From NCBI GenBank assembly GCA_016219115.1, contig JACRCH010000068.1, positions 1 to 33,237 on the forward strand: a DNA stretch of 33,237 bases, written 5' to 3'. The translations under genes were made by a program, and so were the position numbers. Under the pieces are notes generated by a model, which ran no database searches, was not told the origin of the DNA, and saw only the letters and a program-made list of their open reading frames with translations. Of this stretch, positions 25,069 through 32,922 are shown in pieces. Each line of letters opens with the position of its first letter. Positions within the stretch are counted from its first letter, which is position 1. Source of the DNA: Deltaproteobacteria bacterium (GTDB taxonomy: Bacteria > Desulfobacterota > GWC2-55-46).

Positions 25069-26013
25069 ATGCCCATCATACAGGTAGAAAACCTATTCAA
25101 GCGATATAACGGCGTGGAGGCCGTAAAGGGAGTATCCTTCGATGTGAAAGAGGGCGAGACCTTCGGTTTTTTAGGGCCCAACGGCGCCGGCAAGACGACC
25201 ACCATAAGTATCTTATGTACTCTCCTGAACTTCGACTCCGGGGTAGCCCTCGTGAACGGCTTTGACTGCAAGAGGGAGCCTCACAAGGTGCGCTCCTCCA
25301 TCGGGCTGGTCTTTCAGGAGATAACCCTCGACAACGAGCTTACGGCGTATGAGAACCTCAAGTTCCACTGCTACCTCTATAACATGAACAGAAGGGTGGC
25401 CGAGGAGAGGATAGAGGAGATACTCGCCGTCGTCGGTTTGAGCGACAGGCGTAACGACATCGTCAAGAAGTTCTCTGGCGGGATGAAGAGGAGGCTTGAG
25501 ATAGCAAGGGGGTTACTGCACAGGCCCAGGGTCCTTTTCCTGGACGAGCCGACCCTGGGGCTTGACCCGCAGACCAGAAGCCATGTCTGGGAGTTCATAC
25601 ATAAGCTTAAAAAGACCGTCGGAAATACCGTCTTCATGACGACCCACTACATGCAGGAGGCCGAGGTCTGCGACCGCATCGCCATCATCGACAACGGCGG
25701 GATAATAGCGCTTGCCAGGCCCGATGAACTCAAGAGGTCCTTAAAGGGCGATACCATATACATAAAGACCTCGGACGATGAGAAGGCAAAAACGGAGATC
25801 CGGGAGAAGTTCGGGCTCAGCGCCAGGGTGACGGACGCGGGCCTCTCGGTCCTTGTGGAGGGCGGTGAGAAGTTCATCCCCAAGCTCTTCGACAGGCTGA
25901 CCACCGAGGTGCTCTCGGTAAACCTCAAGAAGCCGAGCCTTGAGGACGTCTTTATAAACCTCACCGGCAGAGAGATACGGGACTACGGCCCGGCTGCAAG
26001 GTTCAGGGGATAA
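25069..26013 (+). CDS. ABC-2 type exporter ATP-binding protein (DrrA/CcmA-like)
   Basis: Cytosolic ATPase of 314 residues for an ABC-2 exporter. Walker A GPNGAGKTT (36-44), Q-loop GLVFQE, signature FSGGMKRR, Walker B VLFLDEPTLGLD and the switch TTHYMQEAE are intact. The last 80 residues form the accessory domain typical of DrrA-like proteins (PSLEDVFINLTGRE). The membrane partner is encoded at 26553, after a small tautomerase gene and a repeat-rich gap. Substrates of this type include drugs, lipids and glycans; nothing in the sequence tells which. Its single-protein permease suggests a homodimeric transporter. Confidence 0.9.
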   Translation: MPIIQVENLFKRYNGVEAVKGVSFDVKEGETFGFLGPNGAGKTTTISILCTLLNFDSGVALVNGFDCKREPHKVRSSIGLVFQEITLDNELTAYENLKFHCYLYNMNRRVAEERIEEILAVVGLSDRRNDIVKKFSGGMKRRLEIARGLLHRPRVLFLDEPTLGLDPQTRSHVWEFIHKLKKTVGNTVFMTTHYMQEAEVCDRIAIIDNGGIIALARPDELKRSLKGDTIYIKTSDDEKAKTEIREKFGLSARVTDAGLSVLVEGGEKFIPKLFDRLTTEVLSVNLKKPSLEDVFINLTGREIRDYGPAARFRG

Positions 26014-26062
26014 AGGCGCCGGTAAACACTCCGGGCGCTCAAAAAGAAGATCGAGGTGAACG

Positions 26063-26281
26063 ATGCCCATAGTGACGATAAAACTTGCCAAAGGCCGCAC
26101 GGTCGAGGAGAAAAGAAGGCTCGTGAAATCCGTTACCGAGGCTGTCACATCGACTACAGGCGTCAAGCCTGAGTGGGTTACCGTTCTCATCGACGAGTTA
26201 GACAGGGAGAATTGGGCCACTGGAGGAGAACTCCACAGCGACAAGTTCGGGGAAGGGCACGGTAGAATCGGCACCAAGTAG
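26063..26281 (+). CDS. 4-oxalocrotonate tautomerase family protein
   Basis: A 72-residue member of the tautomerase superfamily, small enzymes that use an N-terminal proline (residue 2, exposed after Met removal) as catalytic base. The opening PIVTIKLAKGRTVEEK and the segment GVKPEWVTVLIDEL match the family, and a Trp in ENWATGG replaces the usual aromatic active-site position. GAGGTG lies 6 nt before the ATG. It is sandwiched between the ATPase and permease genes of one exporter, which may mean it acts on a related compound or is just carried along. The true substrate is unknown. Confidence 0.88.
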   Translation: MPIVTIKLAKGRTVEEKRRLVKSVTEAVTSTTGVKPEWVTVLIDELDRENWATGGELHSDKFGEGHGRIGTK

Positions 26282-26552
26282 ACTTGTTTTAATCACAAAA
26301 TTCCCTGTAGCAAGCCAGAGGGTTTTTTTGTAAAACCCTCCCCCTCGATGGGGGAGGGTAGGGTGGGGGTGAAAACAGGTTTTCACCCTCCCCGCTTCCC
26401 GTTGCATCGGAAGAGCGCAACGGGAGCCCAGCCCTCGCGCTCGTTGGAGGGGAGGTTTAAGGAGATACCCCGGAGAAAAGCTCCGGGGTGGTTCATAGCG
26501 GCGAGTACATATCCGTATTTTATAGAGACGCAAGGAAGGGATTTTTTCATAG
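26282..26552 (+). repeat. Hairpin-mosaic spacer inside the exporter gene group
   Basis: No gene is visible. A string of hairpins fills it: GAGGGTTTT/AAAACCCTC (26318-26340), CCCTCCCCC/GGGGGAGGG (26336-26358), GGGTGAAAAC/GTTTTCACCC (26367-26388), TCCCGTTGC/GCAACGGGA (26397-26425) and ACCCCGGAG/CTCCGGGGT (26467-26489). The first two overlap and exclude each other. The last belongs to the GATACCCCG family. The arrangement looks like nested insertions of small palindromes. Confidence 0.75.
26465..26497 (+). repeat. Palindromic GATACCCCG element, perfect copy
   Basis: ACCCCGGAG (26467-26475), loop AAAAG, CTCCGGGGT (26481-26489), then GGTTCATAG. It shares GATACCCCG and CGGGGTGGTTCAT with the copy at the phoR start, while loop and inner stem differ by compensating changes. 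Confidence 0.72.
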
Positions 26553-27317
26553 ATGTTATCCTACAAAGCCGTATATGTCATAGTGCTCCGAGAGTTCAAG
26601 AGGTTCTTCCGGCAGAAGGGCCGTCTGGTCGTCACGATGGCGCGCCCGCTCATATGGCTCTTTATAGTGGGCTCGGGTTTTACGAAGCTCATTGACGCGA
26701 ACACCGGCGAGCGCTACATCCAGTTCATACTGCCGGGGATAGTCGGCATGACGATCCTTTTCAGCTCCGTCTTCTCAACCATCTCCGTAGTCTGGGACAG
26801 GGAGTTCGGGTTTTTAAGGGAGATGCTGGTATCTCCGGTATCAAGGGTCACGATAGTGTTCGGCAAGCTCATATCCGGCACGACGCTATCGGTACTGCAG
26901 GGCGCGGCGCTTCTGTTCGTAGCGCCTTTTCTGGGGCTTTCATTGGGGCTCGACGGCGTCATATACATGATAGCCCTCATGTTCCTCGTGGCGCTTTCGA
27001 TCACGGCCATGGGGCTCTTTGTCGCCTCGTTTTTGTCCTCGCTCGAGGGATTCAACGTCATCATGAACTTCATAGTGCTGCCGATGTTTTTCCTGAGCGG
27101 CGCGCTCTATCCCGTGGGGTCTCTTCCCACGGTCATAAGGATGTTCACCTACATAAACCCGCTCTGCTACGGGGTAGACTCGTTCAAGCATATACTCCTT
27201 CCGGGGGGCGGCAGGCTCGTGGCCGAGTTCCCGATGTATGTCGATATAATGTTTGTCGCGGTCTTTTCCGTCGTCTTCACATTCCTCTCAGCGCTGGTCT
27301 TTGAAAGAAAGAAGTAG
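26553..27317 (+). CDS. ABC-2 type exporter permease
   Basis: Integral membrane protein of 254 residues with about six hydrophobic helices (near 28-45, 56-78, 103-125, 132-155, 165-187 and 228-248), the ABC-2 fold. The N-terminal amphipathic YVIVLREFKRFFRQK and the WDREFGFLREMLVSPVSR loop are typical of the DrrB/NodJ family and contact the ATPase. It most likely works with the ATPase encoded at 25069. The ribosome site is weak (AAGGGA about 12 nt upstream) behind the palindromic spacer. rsmI starts 6 nt after the stop, so they share a transcript. Confidence 0.9.
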   Translation: MLSYKAVYVIVLREFKRFFRQKGRLVVTMARPLIWLFIVGSGFTKLIDANTGERYIQFILPGIVGMTILFSSVFSTISVVWDREFGFLREMLVSPVSRVTIVFGKLISGTTLSVLQGAALLFVAPFLGLSLGLDGVIYMIALMFLVALSITAMGLFVASFLSSLEGFNVIMNFIVLPMFFLSGALYPVGSLPTVIRMFTYINPLCYGVDSFKHILLPGGGRLVAEFPMYVDIMFVAVFSVVFTFLSALVFERKK

Positions 27318-27323
27318 ACCGAC

Positions 27324-28157
27324 ATGAAAACCGGCACGCTCTATATCGTAGCGACCCCGATAGGGAACCTCGAGGACATAACCTTGAGGGCCTTGAGGGT
27401 CTTGAAAGAGGCCCGGATGATAGCGGCCGAGGACACGAGGCAGACAAAAAAACTTCTGACCCGTTACGGCATAGCTGCCGCGGTAACGAGCTACCATGAG
27501 CACAACGAGAAGGAGAAGGCCCCGTTCCTGATAGGCAAACTCAAGGAAGGCACGGACATCGCCCTGGTCTCGGACGCCGGGACCCCAGGGATCTCGGACC
27601 CCGGCTACAGGCTCACCAGGCTTGCGGTGGAGAGCGGGGTTCCCGTTGTGGCCATCCCCGGCCCGTCTGCCCTTATCTCCGTATTGAGCGTGTCCGGGTT
27701 CGCGCTCGACCAGTTCACCTTCAAGGGGTTTTTGCCACACGGCGGGGCTGAGAAGAAAAAGTTTCTCCTTGAGATGAGGGTCCCGGAGCATACCTTCGTT
27801 ATCTACGAATCACCGAGGAGGCTCAAGGAGACGATTGAAGCCGTCATCGAGGTCATCGGGGACGCCGAGATGGTAGTGGGACGCGAGATGACAAAGCTCC
27901 ATGAGGAGGTCCTGCGCGGCCACGCGAGCGAGATAAAAGAGAGGCTTAAGGAGCGGGAGATAAAGGGCGAGGTGACGCTGGTCATAAGGACTGGAAAGAT
28001 CGCTTCCGAAACTTCGTACGAGGACGAGTTGAAAAAGCTTCTGGCCGATGGCTTCCATCTAAAGGACGCGGTAAAGGCCGTTGCCCAGGAGTTCGGTCTC
28101 CCTAAAAGCGAGGTCTACAAAGAGGCGTTAAGGATAAAGGAAGGGCTTAAATCATAG
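27324..28157 (+). CDS. rsmI: 16S rRNA (cytidine-1402-2'-O)-methyltransferase
   Basis: SAM-dependent tetrapyrrole-methylase-fold enzyme of 277 residues that methylates the ribose of C1402 in the decoding centre of 16S rRNA. Family marks are LYIVATPIGNLEDITLRA (residues 6-23), AEDTRQTKKLL, SYHEHNE, LVSDAGTPGISDPG and YESPRRL. The C-terminal region (about 235-277) is the small helical extension typical of RsmI. The stop of the exporter permease lies 6 nt upstream, so it is cotranscribed; there is no obvious functional link. Confidence 0.95.
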   Translation: MKTGTLYIVATPIGNLEDITLRALRVLKEARMIAAEDTRQTKKLLTRYGIAAAVTSYHEHNEKEKAPFLIGKLKEGTDIALVSDAGTPGISDPGYRLTRLAVESGVPVVAIPGPSALISVLSVSGFALDQFTFKGFLPHGGAEKKKFLLEMRVPEHTFVIYESPRRLKETIEAVIEVIGDAEMVVGREMTKLHEEVLRGHASEIKERLKEREIKGEVTLVIRTGKIASETSYEDELKKLLADGFHLKDAVKAVAQEFGLPKSEVYKEALRIKEGLKS

Positions 28158-28185
28158 AGAGGCTGCACGGAGTGGCGGAGGTAGG

Positions 28186-28449
28186 ATGGCAAAGTTCTTT
28201 TTTGGCGTATTGATCGGGATAGTCCTTTTGGCGCTCTTCTTTTACTTCGGAGGGCCCGGGTATCTGAAGTCCTTCGGAGCGAAGACCGAGGCGGCCGGCG
28301 GAAGGCTTGAGAAGTATGAAAAGCAGATGAAGGATACGACCAAAGACGCCGGCAAGTCCGTAAAAGAGACGGCGGAGGACGCCAAAAAGTCGGTCAATAA
28401 GACCTATGACAGGACGAAGGAAAAAGTAAATGAGTACATGCACAGGTGA
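28186..28449 (+). CDS. Small single-pass membrane protein, unknown function
   Basis: An 87-residue protein I do not recognise. Residues 4-24 form one hydrophobic segment (FFFGVLIGIVLLALFFYF), followed by a short GGPGYLKSFG turn and a long, highly charged Lys/Glu/Asp/Thr-rich helix with roughly 11-residue periodicity (TTKDAGKSVKETAEDAKKSV). This resembles LEA-like or apolipoprotein-like amphipathic helices. A clear GGAGG precedes the ATG by 6 nt, which supports real translation. It follows rsmI by 28 nt and ends 15 nt from a convergent minus-strand gene. Confidence 0.75.
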   Translation: MAKFFFGVLIGIVLLALFFYFGGPGYLKSFGAKTEAAGGRLEKYEKQMKDTTKDAGKSVKETAEDAKKSVNKTYDRTKEKVNEYMHR

Positions 28450-28464
28450 GGGCGGCCTCCCGCA

Positions 28465-29067
28465 TCACTGCGCGCGGGCTACGAAAGGGAAGTACAGCTC
28501 TTCGGTATCGGTCCCCACGTAGAGGTCCTTGACGAGAAGGTCCGCCTTATTTACATTATTGGAGAGCGGCGGGAATATCAGCAGTTTTGATGTCTTGCCC
28601 CCCGGCAGAAGCGTCAGCGTCAGGTCGTAGAAAAGCCCCTTCATCGCGCCGGCCTTTCTCTGCCTCGTCCTGTCGTCCTTATCCCCGGCGAGCTCATAGA
28701 AGTCCGTGTACTCAAGAGGTTTTTTGTAATCGAAGGCATCCGTCGTGAGCGCCGTGTGTACGGGGTTGAATGTTATCTTTTTCCCGGAGCGGTTCTCGAT
28801 CTTCATCCTCAAGACAACATATCCCCGTTTTATAAGGTCCATGAGGATGTCGGGCTGGTCCAACTCATCACCCGGAAGTATATGCTTTACCGATATCCTG
28901 TAGCTCCTGTTCTCCAGTACGCCCGTTCCGTCGTCATTGTGATAACCGGCGAGCCCCTGTTCGTCCCTGTCCGGGTACAGTTTGTTCGCAACGGTCTTTC
29001 CGGGGTGCGCGCACCCGTAGGCCGTAATGAGAAGAAGCGCTATGGTAAGGCTCAAGAGTTTTTTCAA
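28465..29067 (-). CDS. Putative lipoprotein, unknown function
   Basis: A 200-residue protein with an N-terminal signal ending in LLITAYGC, so Cys19 is a likely lipidation site, though Ala at -3 and Tyr at -2 are unusual for a lipobox. The mature part has a beta-rich look (YVVLRMKIENRSGKKITFNP) like proteins with an immunoglobulin-type or DUF4352-like fold, and LLPGGKTSKLLIFPPL would fit such a domain. The start is TTG at 29067, with GAGAGGTGA about 7 nt upstream. It lies 13 nt behind the acylphosphatase gene on the same strand and they form an operon. No function can be assigned. Confidence 0.8.
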   Translation of the reverse strand: MKKLLSLTIALLLITAYGCAHPGKTVANKLYPDRDEQGLAGYHNDDGTGVLENRSYRISVKHILPGDELDQPDILMDLIKRGYVVLRMKIENRSGKKITFNPVHTALTTDAFDYKKPLEYTDFYELAGDKDDRTRQRKAGAMKGLFYDLTLTLLPGGKTSKLLIFPPLSNNVNKADLLVKDLYVGTDTEELYFPFVARAQ

Positions 29068-29080
29068 AACGGGTCACCTC

Positions 29081-29377
29081 TCAGTAGCTGCTGTGGCGCG
29101 TAACGGCGTGGAAGTCGTCGAACTCGTCCCTGTAGTCTTCCCAGCGTACATCCACTCTGTCAACCCTTGCCCTCGGGGGCCCGATGCGGCAGAAGCCGAT
29201 GACCTTTTTCACATCCTCTTCCCGGCCCTCGATCATTGCCTCTACGGACCCGTCAGGGTTGTTTTTGACCCAGCCGAACACGCCGTGTTTTTTAGCCACG
29301 TCGGCGGTAGTGGCCCTGAAAAAGACACCCTGCACGAGCCCCTCTATTATGAGATGCGCCCTCACCATGTCCATCAT
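29081..29377 (-). CDS. acyP: Acylphosphatase
   Basis: A small enzyme of about 98 residues that hydrolyses acyl phosphates such as carbamoyl phosphate and 1,3-bisphosphoglycerate. The motif GLVQGVFFRATTADVAKK contains catalytic Arg21, and Asn39 in GWVKNNPDGSVEA is the second catalytic residue, spaced 18 apart as in the family. The start is uncertain: ATGs at 29377, 29374 and 29368 are in frame, and none has a clear ribosome site; MVRAHLIIEG from 29368 fits the family length best. A promoter-like pair just upstream would start the mRNA very close to these codons. Confidence 0.9.
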   Translation of the reverse strand: MMDMVRAHLIIEGLVQGVFFRATTADVAKKHGVFGWVKNNPDGSVEAMIEGREEDVKKVIGFCRIGPPRARVDRVDVRWEDYRDEFDDFHAVTRHSSY

Positions 29378-29380
29378 GGA

Positions 29381-29409
29381 AAATTACCATACTTTTACTG
29401 GGTTGACAA
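29381..29409 (-). promoter_or_regulatory. Possible minus-strand promoter of acyP/lipoprotein
   Basis: On the minus strand, TTGTCA (29409-29404), 17-nt spacer, TAATTT (29386-29381). The predicted start near 29374 falls on the candidate start codons, which would make a leaderless or nearly leaderless mRNA. Only moderate consensus match. Confidence 0.35.
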
Positions 29410-29490
29410 GAAGGCCCGGTTTTTTCTGCCTTAAAAAGACTTGAGAGTTTTTCCAGCGGGGGGTAATATGAAAGACGGAGTGCCGGAGAT

Positions 29491-30807
29491 ATGACATTAA
29501 AGAACGAGATCACGATAATAGGGGGAGGGCTTGCCGGGTGCGAGGCCGCCTGGCAGGTGGCGGGAAGGGGAGGGCTGGCAAGGCTTATCGAGATGAAGCC
29601 GCGGCGTTTCTCGCCGGCCCATTCAATGGAGACCCTCTCGGAGCTTGTCTGCAGCAATTCACTAAAATCCGACAGTCTCGATAACGCCTCAGGCGTCCTG
29701 AAAGATGAGATGCGCGTTTTAGGCTCCCTTGTGGTAAAGGCCGCCGAGGCCACGCGCGTGCCGGCCGGAAAGACGCTTGCCGTGGATAGAAAGGCGTTTT
29801 CCGCCCATATAACCGAAGCCCTCATATCATCCGGCGTGCGGATAATAAGGGAAGAGATAAAGAGACTGCCTGAAGACCGTCCCGTAATAATCGCAACAGG
29901 GCCGCTTACCACGGAAGAGTTCGCCGCTGAGATCCAGAGGCTCGTGGGGACCGAAAGCCTCAACTTCTATGACGCCGTGGCCCCTATCGTATACAAAGAC
30001 TCCATAGACATGGGCAGGGCGTTCATGGCGTCCAGATGGTCCAAGGGCGGGGACGACTACATAAACTGCCCCATGAGCGAGGCCGAGTACGAACGGTTCT
30101 ATAACGAACTTGTCAGCTCCGACAGGGTGGGGGCCCGTGAGTTTGAGGATATGGCAAGCTTCGAGGGCTGCATGCCGATAGAGGTCATGGCCGGCAGGGG
30201 GCCGAAGACGCTTCTCTTCGGCCCGATGAGGCCCGTGGGCCTTACCGACCCGAGGACCGGCAGACGCCCCTTCGCCGTCGTTCAGCTCAGAAGGGAAAAC
30301 CTCGAAGACACGCTCTATAATATCGTCGGGTTCCAGACGCGTCTTACGTTCCCTGAGCAAAAAAGGGTCTTCAGGACGATACCGGGCCTTGAGAAGGCCG
30401 AGTTCGCGAGGCTCGGAAAACTCCACCGGAACATCTTCATCGACTCCCCTAGGTTCCTTTCCGAGACCCAGCAACTGAGGTCAGACGGGTCGATATTTTT
30501 CGCGGGCCAGATAACCGGGGTCGAGGGTTACACCGAGAGCGCCGCTTCCGGCATAATGGCTGGGATAAACGCCATGAGGGTGGCCGCCGGGCTTACTCCC
30601 GTATGCCCGCCGCCTACCACCATCATCGGGGCCCTTCTGGGATACATAACTGATGAGAGCCGAAAGGACTTCCAGCCTATGAACTCCAACATGGGGCTTT
30701 TGCCCGAGCTGCCCGGCAAGGACAGGCGCGAAAAGCAGGTTCAAAGGGCCATTCGTGACTTCAGGGCCTGGTATGCGGAAACCCTTGAAACTTCCAAAGG
30801 AATCTGA
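29491..30807 (+). CDS. trmFO: Methylenetetrahydrofolate--tRNA-(uracil-5-)-methyltransferase TrmFO
   Basis: Folate- and FAD-dependent enzyme of 438 residues that makes 5-methyluridine at position 54 of the tRNA T-loop, using methylenetetrahydrofolate as carbon donor. The FAD motif IIGGGLAGCEAAW opens the protein (residues 9-21). ELVCSNSLKSD, FMASRWSKGGDDYINCPM, GQITGVEGYTESAASG and PMNSNMGLLPEL are signature stretches. The ATG has CGGAG about 5 nt upstream. The next gene (HEAT protein) overlaps its 3' end by 35 nt, so the two are translated from one mRNA. Confidence 0.96.
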   Translation: MTLKNEITIIGGGLAGCEAAWQVAGRGGLARLIEMKPRRFSPAHSMETLSELVCSNSLKSDSLDNASGVLKDEMRVLGSLVVKAAEATRVPAGKTLAVDRKAFSAHITEALISSGVRIIREEIKRLPEDRPVIIATGPLTTEEFAAEIQRLVGTESLNFYDAVAPIVYKDSIDMGRAFMASRWSKGGDDYINCPMSEAEYERFYNELVSSDRVGAREFEDMASFEGCMPIEVMAGRGPKTLLFGPMRPVGLTDPRTGRRPFAVVQLRRENLEDTLYNIVGFQTRLTFPEQKRVFRTIPGLEKAEFARLGKLHRNIFIDSPRFLSETQQLRSDGSIFFAGQITGVEGYTESAASGIMAGINAMRVAAGLTPVCPPPTTIIGALLGYITDESRKDFQPMNSNMGLLPELPGKDRREKQVQRAIRDFRAWYAETLETSKGI

Positions 30808-31387
30808 TATAGATTTAAGCGGGATGGATAACAGAAAAGAGACGATCATAGCGGCGCTCAAAGACAAGGATGAAGCCGTAAGGAAGGCGGCCTCCGATGC
30901 CCTCGAAAAACTCGAGATCAGGGAGAGGATCGACCATCTCGCCAGAAAGATTGAAAGCGGTGAGATGCTGGAAAAGATAAAAGGCATCTACGCCTTTAAC
31001 GGAATGAAGGGGCCGAAGGTGACCGAGATACTCGTCAGGGCCGCCAGGGACCCCTCTGAAGATGTGAGGGCCGCCGCCGTGAGAGTGCTTGCGAACATGA
31101 GCGACCCGAGCGCCATGCAGCAGCTTGCCGAGGCGTTGAAGGACACCAGCCCGATAGTGGTAAGGTGCGCGATAGACGCCCTCGCGCCGTATAAGGACCC
31201 GAGGCTTCTTGGACCTTTCATGCAGGCGCTAAAGCACGCGGACCGCGGCGTGGTAGAGCGCGCTATCGAGGCCGTAGGCAATATCGGGGATAAGAGGTCT
31301 GAAGAGGCGATGGTATATTTCGCCGTCAAGGGCAACCCCAGGATGAAGGGGCTTGCCATAAAGGCATTAGGTGAGATGGACCGTTAA
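30773..31387 (+). CDS. HEAT-repeat protein, unknown function
   Basis: About 204 residues of alpha-helical repeats. After a short N-terminal region (MRKPLKLPKESD), at least five HEAT/PBS-lyase-type repeats are visible, each with the pattern D-x-x-V-R-x-A-A-x-x-A-L (AVRKAASDALEKL, DVRAAAVRVLANM, VVRCAIDALAPY, GVVERAIEAVGNI). Such repeats are protein-binding scaffolds. The ATG at 30773 overlaps trmFO by 35 nt; a GTG at 30755 is an alternative start. A related HEAT protein is encoded at the right end on the other strand beside an HD-GYP gene. Its binding partner is unknown. Confidence 0.85.
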   Translation: MRKPLKLPKESDIDLSGMDNRKETIIAALKDKDEAVRKAASDALEKLEIRERIDHLARKIESGEMLEKIKGIYAFNGMKGPKVTEILVRAARDPSEDVRAAAVRVLANMSDPSAMQQLAEALKDTSPIVVRCAIDALAPYKDPRLLGPFMQALKHADRGVVERAIEAVGNIGDKRSEEAMVYFAVKGNPRMKGLAIKALGEMDR

Positions 31388-31430
31388 GTTTTAATGTCCG
31401 CGGCGTCCAATTCGCCGAGGCATGGTATCG

Positions 31431-31457
31431 GGCTGTTTTTCAACAGCCTGCTGAAAC
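31431..31457 (-). repeat. REP-like element, reversed copy C
   Basis: GGCTGTT (31431-31437), loop TTTC, AACAGCC (31442-31448), then TGCTGAAA. In reverse complement it reads CAGCAGGCTGTTGAAAAACA, related to the AGCAGG copies at 19008 and 19131. Confidence 0.55.
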
Positions 31458-31540
31458 AATCCGCCGTTTGTCTCAAAGCCTCAGAGTGAAAATCTGCCGT
31501 TAGATAGAATCCAAAAGCAACGGTCTTTTAATTCTGCGGG

Positions 31541-31570
31541 AACTCCCTGCCTGTAAAGGCGGGGGTATCT
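31541..31570 (-). repeat. Palindromic GATACCCC element, reversed copy
   Basis: CCCTGCCT (31545-31552), loop GTAA, AGGCGGGG (31557-31564), then GTATC. On the minus strand it reads GATACCCCCGCC...GGCAGGGAGTTC, matching the family at 10081, 23915 and 26465. It begins 11 nt after the HD-GYP stop codon. Confidence 0.6.
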
Positions 31571-31581
31571 ACAAGCCCCGG

Positions 31582-32922
31582 TTATCCGGCGGCCGCCTCT
31601 TTTTCGAAGAACGACACGATGTCGGTGTTAGTCGAGGCGGGGTTCACCGTAGAGACGACCGAGACTTCCTTGTTCTCCATGAGGCTCAGTTCATAGGGCG
31701 CGTCCAGCTCGTTTCCGTCCTTTCCGTAGAGCACCTTGATGACGGGGCAGTCCCCTGCCTCGCAGTCGACCTTCACGACGAGACCTATCTCGTTTGTCGA
31801 AAGCCTTACCATGGTCCCTACCGGGTAAAGCCCTATCATGTTTACGAAGGCCTTGAGGGTATCCGGGTTGAAGTGCCTGCCGGAGAAGTTGGACATGACC
31901 TTTACGGCCTCGACCGGGCTATGCGGCTGCTGGTAGACCCTCAGCGTCGTCAGCGCGTCATACGCGTCGCTTATGGTTATGATCTGACTTAACGGGTGGA
32001 GCGAAGAGCTGGTCTGAGGGTACCCGGAGTGGTCGTATTTGACATGGTGCTCGTAGATGAGCCGTCCTATCGTCTCGTCCATCCCCTCCATCCGCTTTAT
32101 TATGTTGGAGCCGAGCAGCGGATGCTCCTTTATCTTATCCCACTCCTCGGAACTGAGACCGCCGGGTTTCCTGATGATGTTTTCCGCCACGCCGGTCTTG
32201 CCGATGTCATGCAGGAGGGCTGCCACGCCCACGGCGTGAAGCTGCTCTTCGGTGAGCTTCATCGCCCTTCCGAGCGATAGAGAGATTATGGAGACATTGA
32301 CGGAGTGGTTGTAGAGGTAGTCGTCATAGTTTTTTATCATGGTGAGGCCGACGATGGCGTTCTGGTCGGAAAAGACCGACTCGGTTATCTCGCCTATGAT
32401 CTCGTTTACGGGCTCGGCCCTTGGGATCTTGCCCATCCTGACCTCACCCATGACGTTTTTTACTACTCCGACCGCTCCGTTATATATCTCAAGGATGTTC
32501 CTTTTGCCCTCCGGGATGGACTTAAGCGAGATGTGGGTTATCCCCCGGGCGGAGAGATCTTTCTGGAGGGCATGGCCCGTGAGGATATCGGCGCCGGAGA
32601 GTACGTCAAGGAGGGCTGTAAGCTCTTTAAGCGAAAAGCCCCTCTCGAAGATGATCGCGTTTACGCTCTTTTCATTCATGTAACGGATGATATCGGGGTA
32701 GAGTTTTTCTCCTTCGACGATGAGGTCGTCCTCGAAGACAAGCGCCTCGTTAACCAGCCCGACGACGATATTGTTTGTTGTCTTAAGCGAGTCTTCCAGG
32801 GTCGTGGAGAGCTTGTTTATCGGGGCCGAGACAGCCGGGTGGCCGGGTGGATAGAGTTTCCTGCTTTTCAGGGCTCCGTTGATGTTTTTTAGGATGGCGT
32901 CCCTGGAATCGTTTTCGTTCAT
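31582..32922 (-). CDS. HD-GYP domain phosphodiesterase
   Basis: A 446-residue cytosolic protein with a C-terminal HD-GYP domain, a metal-dependent hydrolase that usually degrades cyclic di-GMP. His238-Asp239 lie in LLHDIGKTG, and the signature reads HHVKYDHSGYP with Gly300-Tyr301-Pro302. The usual HHExxDGxGYP has Gly where this protein has His298, but the metal-ligand Asp297 is present. The N-terminal ~170 residues (KNINGALKSRKLYPPGHPAV) form a domain I have seen only as a partner of such proteins and cannot name. It overlaps the upstream HEAT gene by 4 nt (ATGA), so synthesis is coupled. The AAGGAAGAG site lies about 12 nt upstream. Confidence 0.9.
   Translation of the reverse strand: MNENDSRDAILKNINGALKSRKLYPPGHPAVSAPINKLSTTLEDSLKTTNNIVVGLVNEALVFEDDLIVEGEKLYPDIIRYMNEKSVNAIIFERGFSLKELTALLDVLSGADILTGHALQKDLSARGITHISLKSIPEGKRNILEIYNGAVGVVKNVMGEVRMGKIPRAEPVNEIIGEITESVFSDQNAIVGLTMIKNYDDYLYNHSVNVSIISLSLGRAMKLTEEQLHAVGVAALLHDIGKTGVAENIIRKPGGLSSEEWDKIKEHPLLGSNIIKRMEGMDETIGRLIYEHHVKYDHSGYPQTSSSLHPLSQIITISDAYDALTTLRVYQQPHSPVEAVKVMSNFSGRHFNPDTLKAFVNMIGLYPVGTMVRLSTNEIGLVVKVDCEAGDCPVIKVLYGKDGNELDAPYELSLMENKEVSVVSTVNPASTNTDIVSFFEKEAAAG

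Larger units (their letters stand above)
31388..31581. other. Intergenic region between convergent HEAT and HD-GYP genes
   Basis: No gene. It contains a reversed REP-like copy (31431-31457) and a palindromic element (31541-31570). Both could act as bidirectional transcription barriers, but neither has a clear T tail. Confidence 0.6.

Noticed and set aside
26336-26358. Intrinsic terminator CCCTCCCCC/GGGGGAGGG
   Set aside because: No T tail follows; it looks like a dispersed repeat instead.
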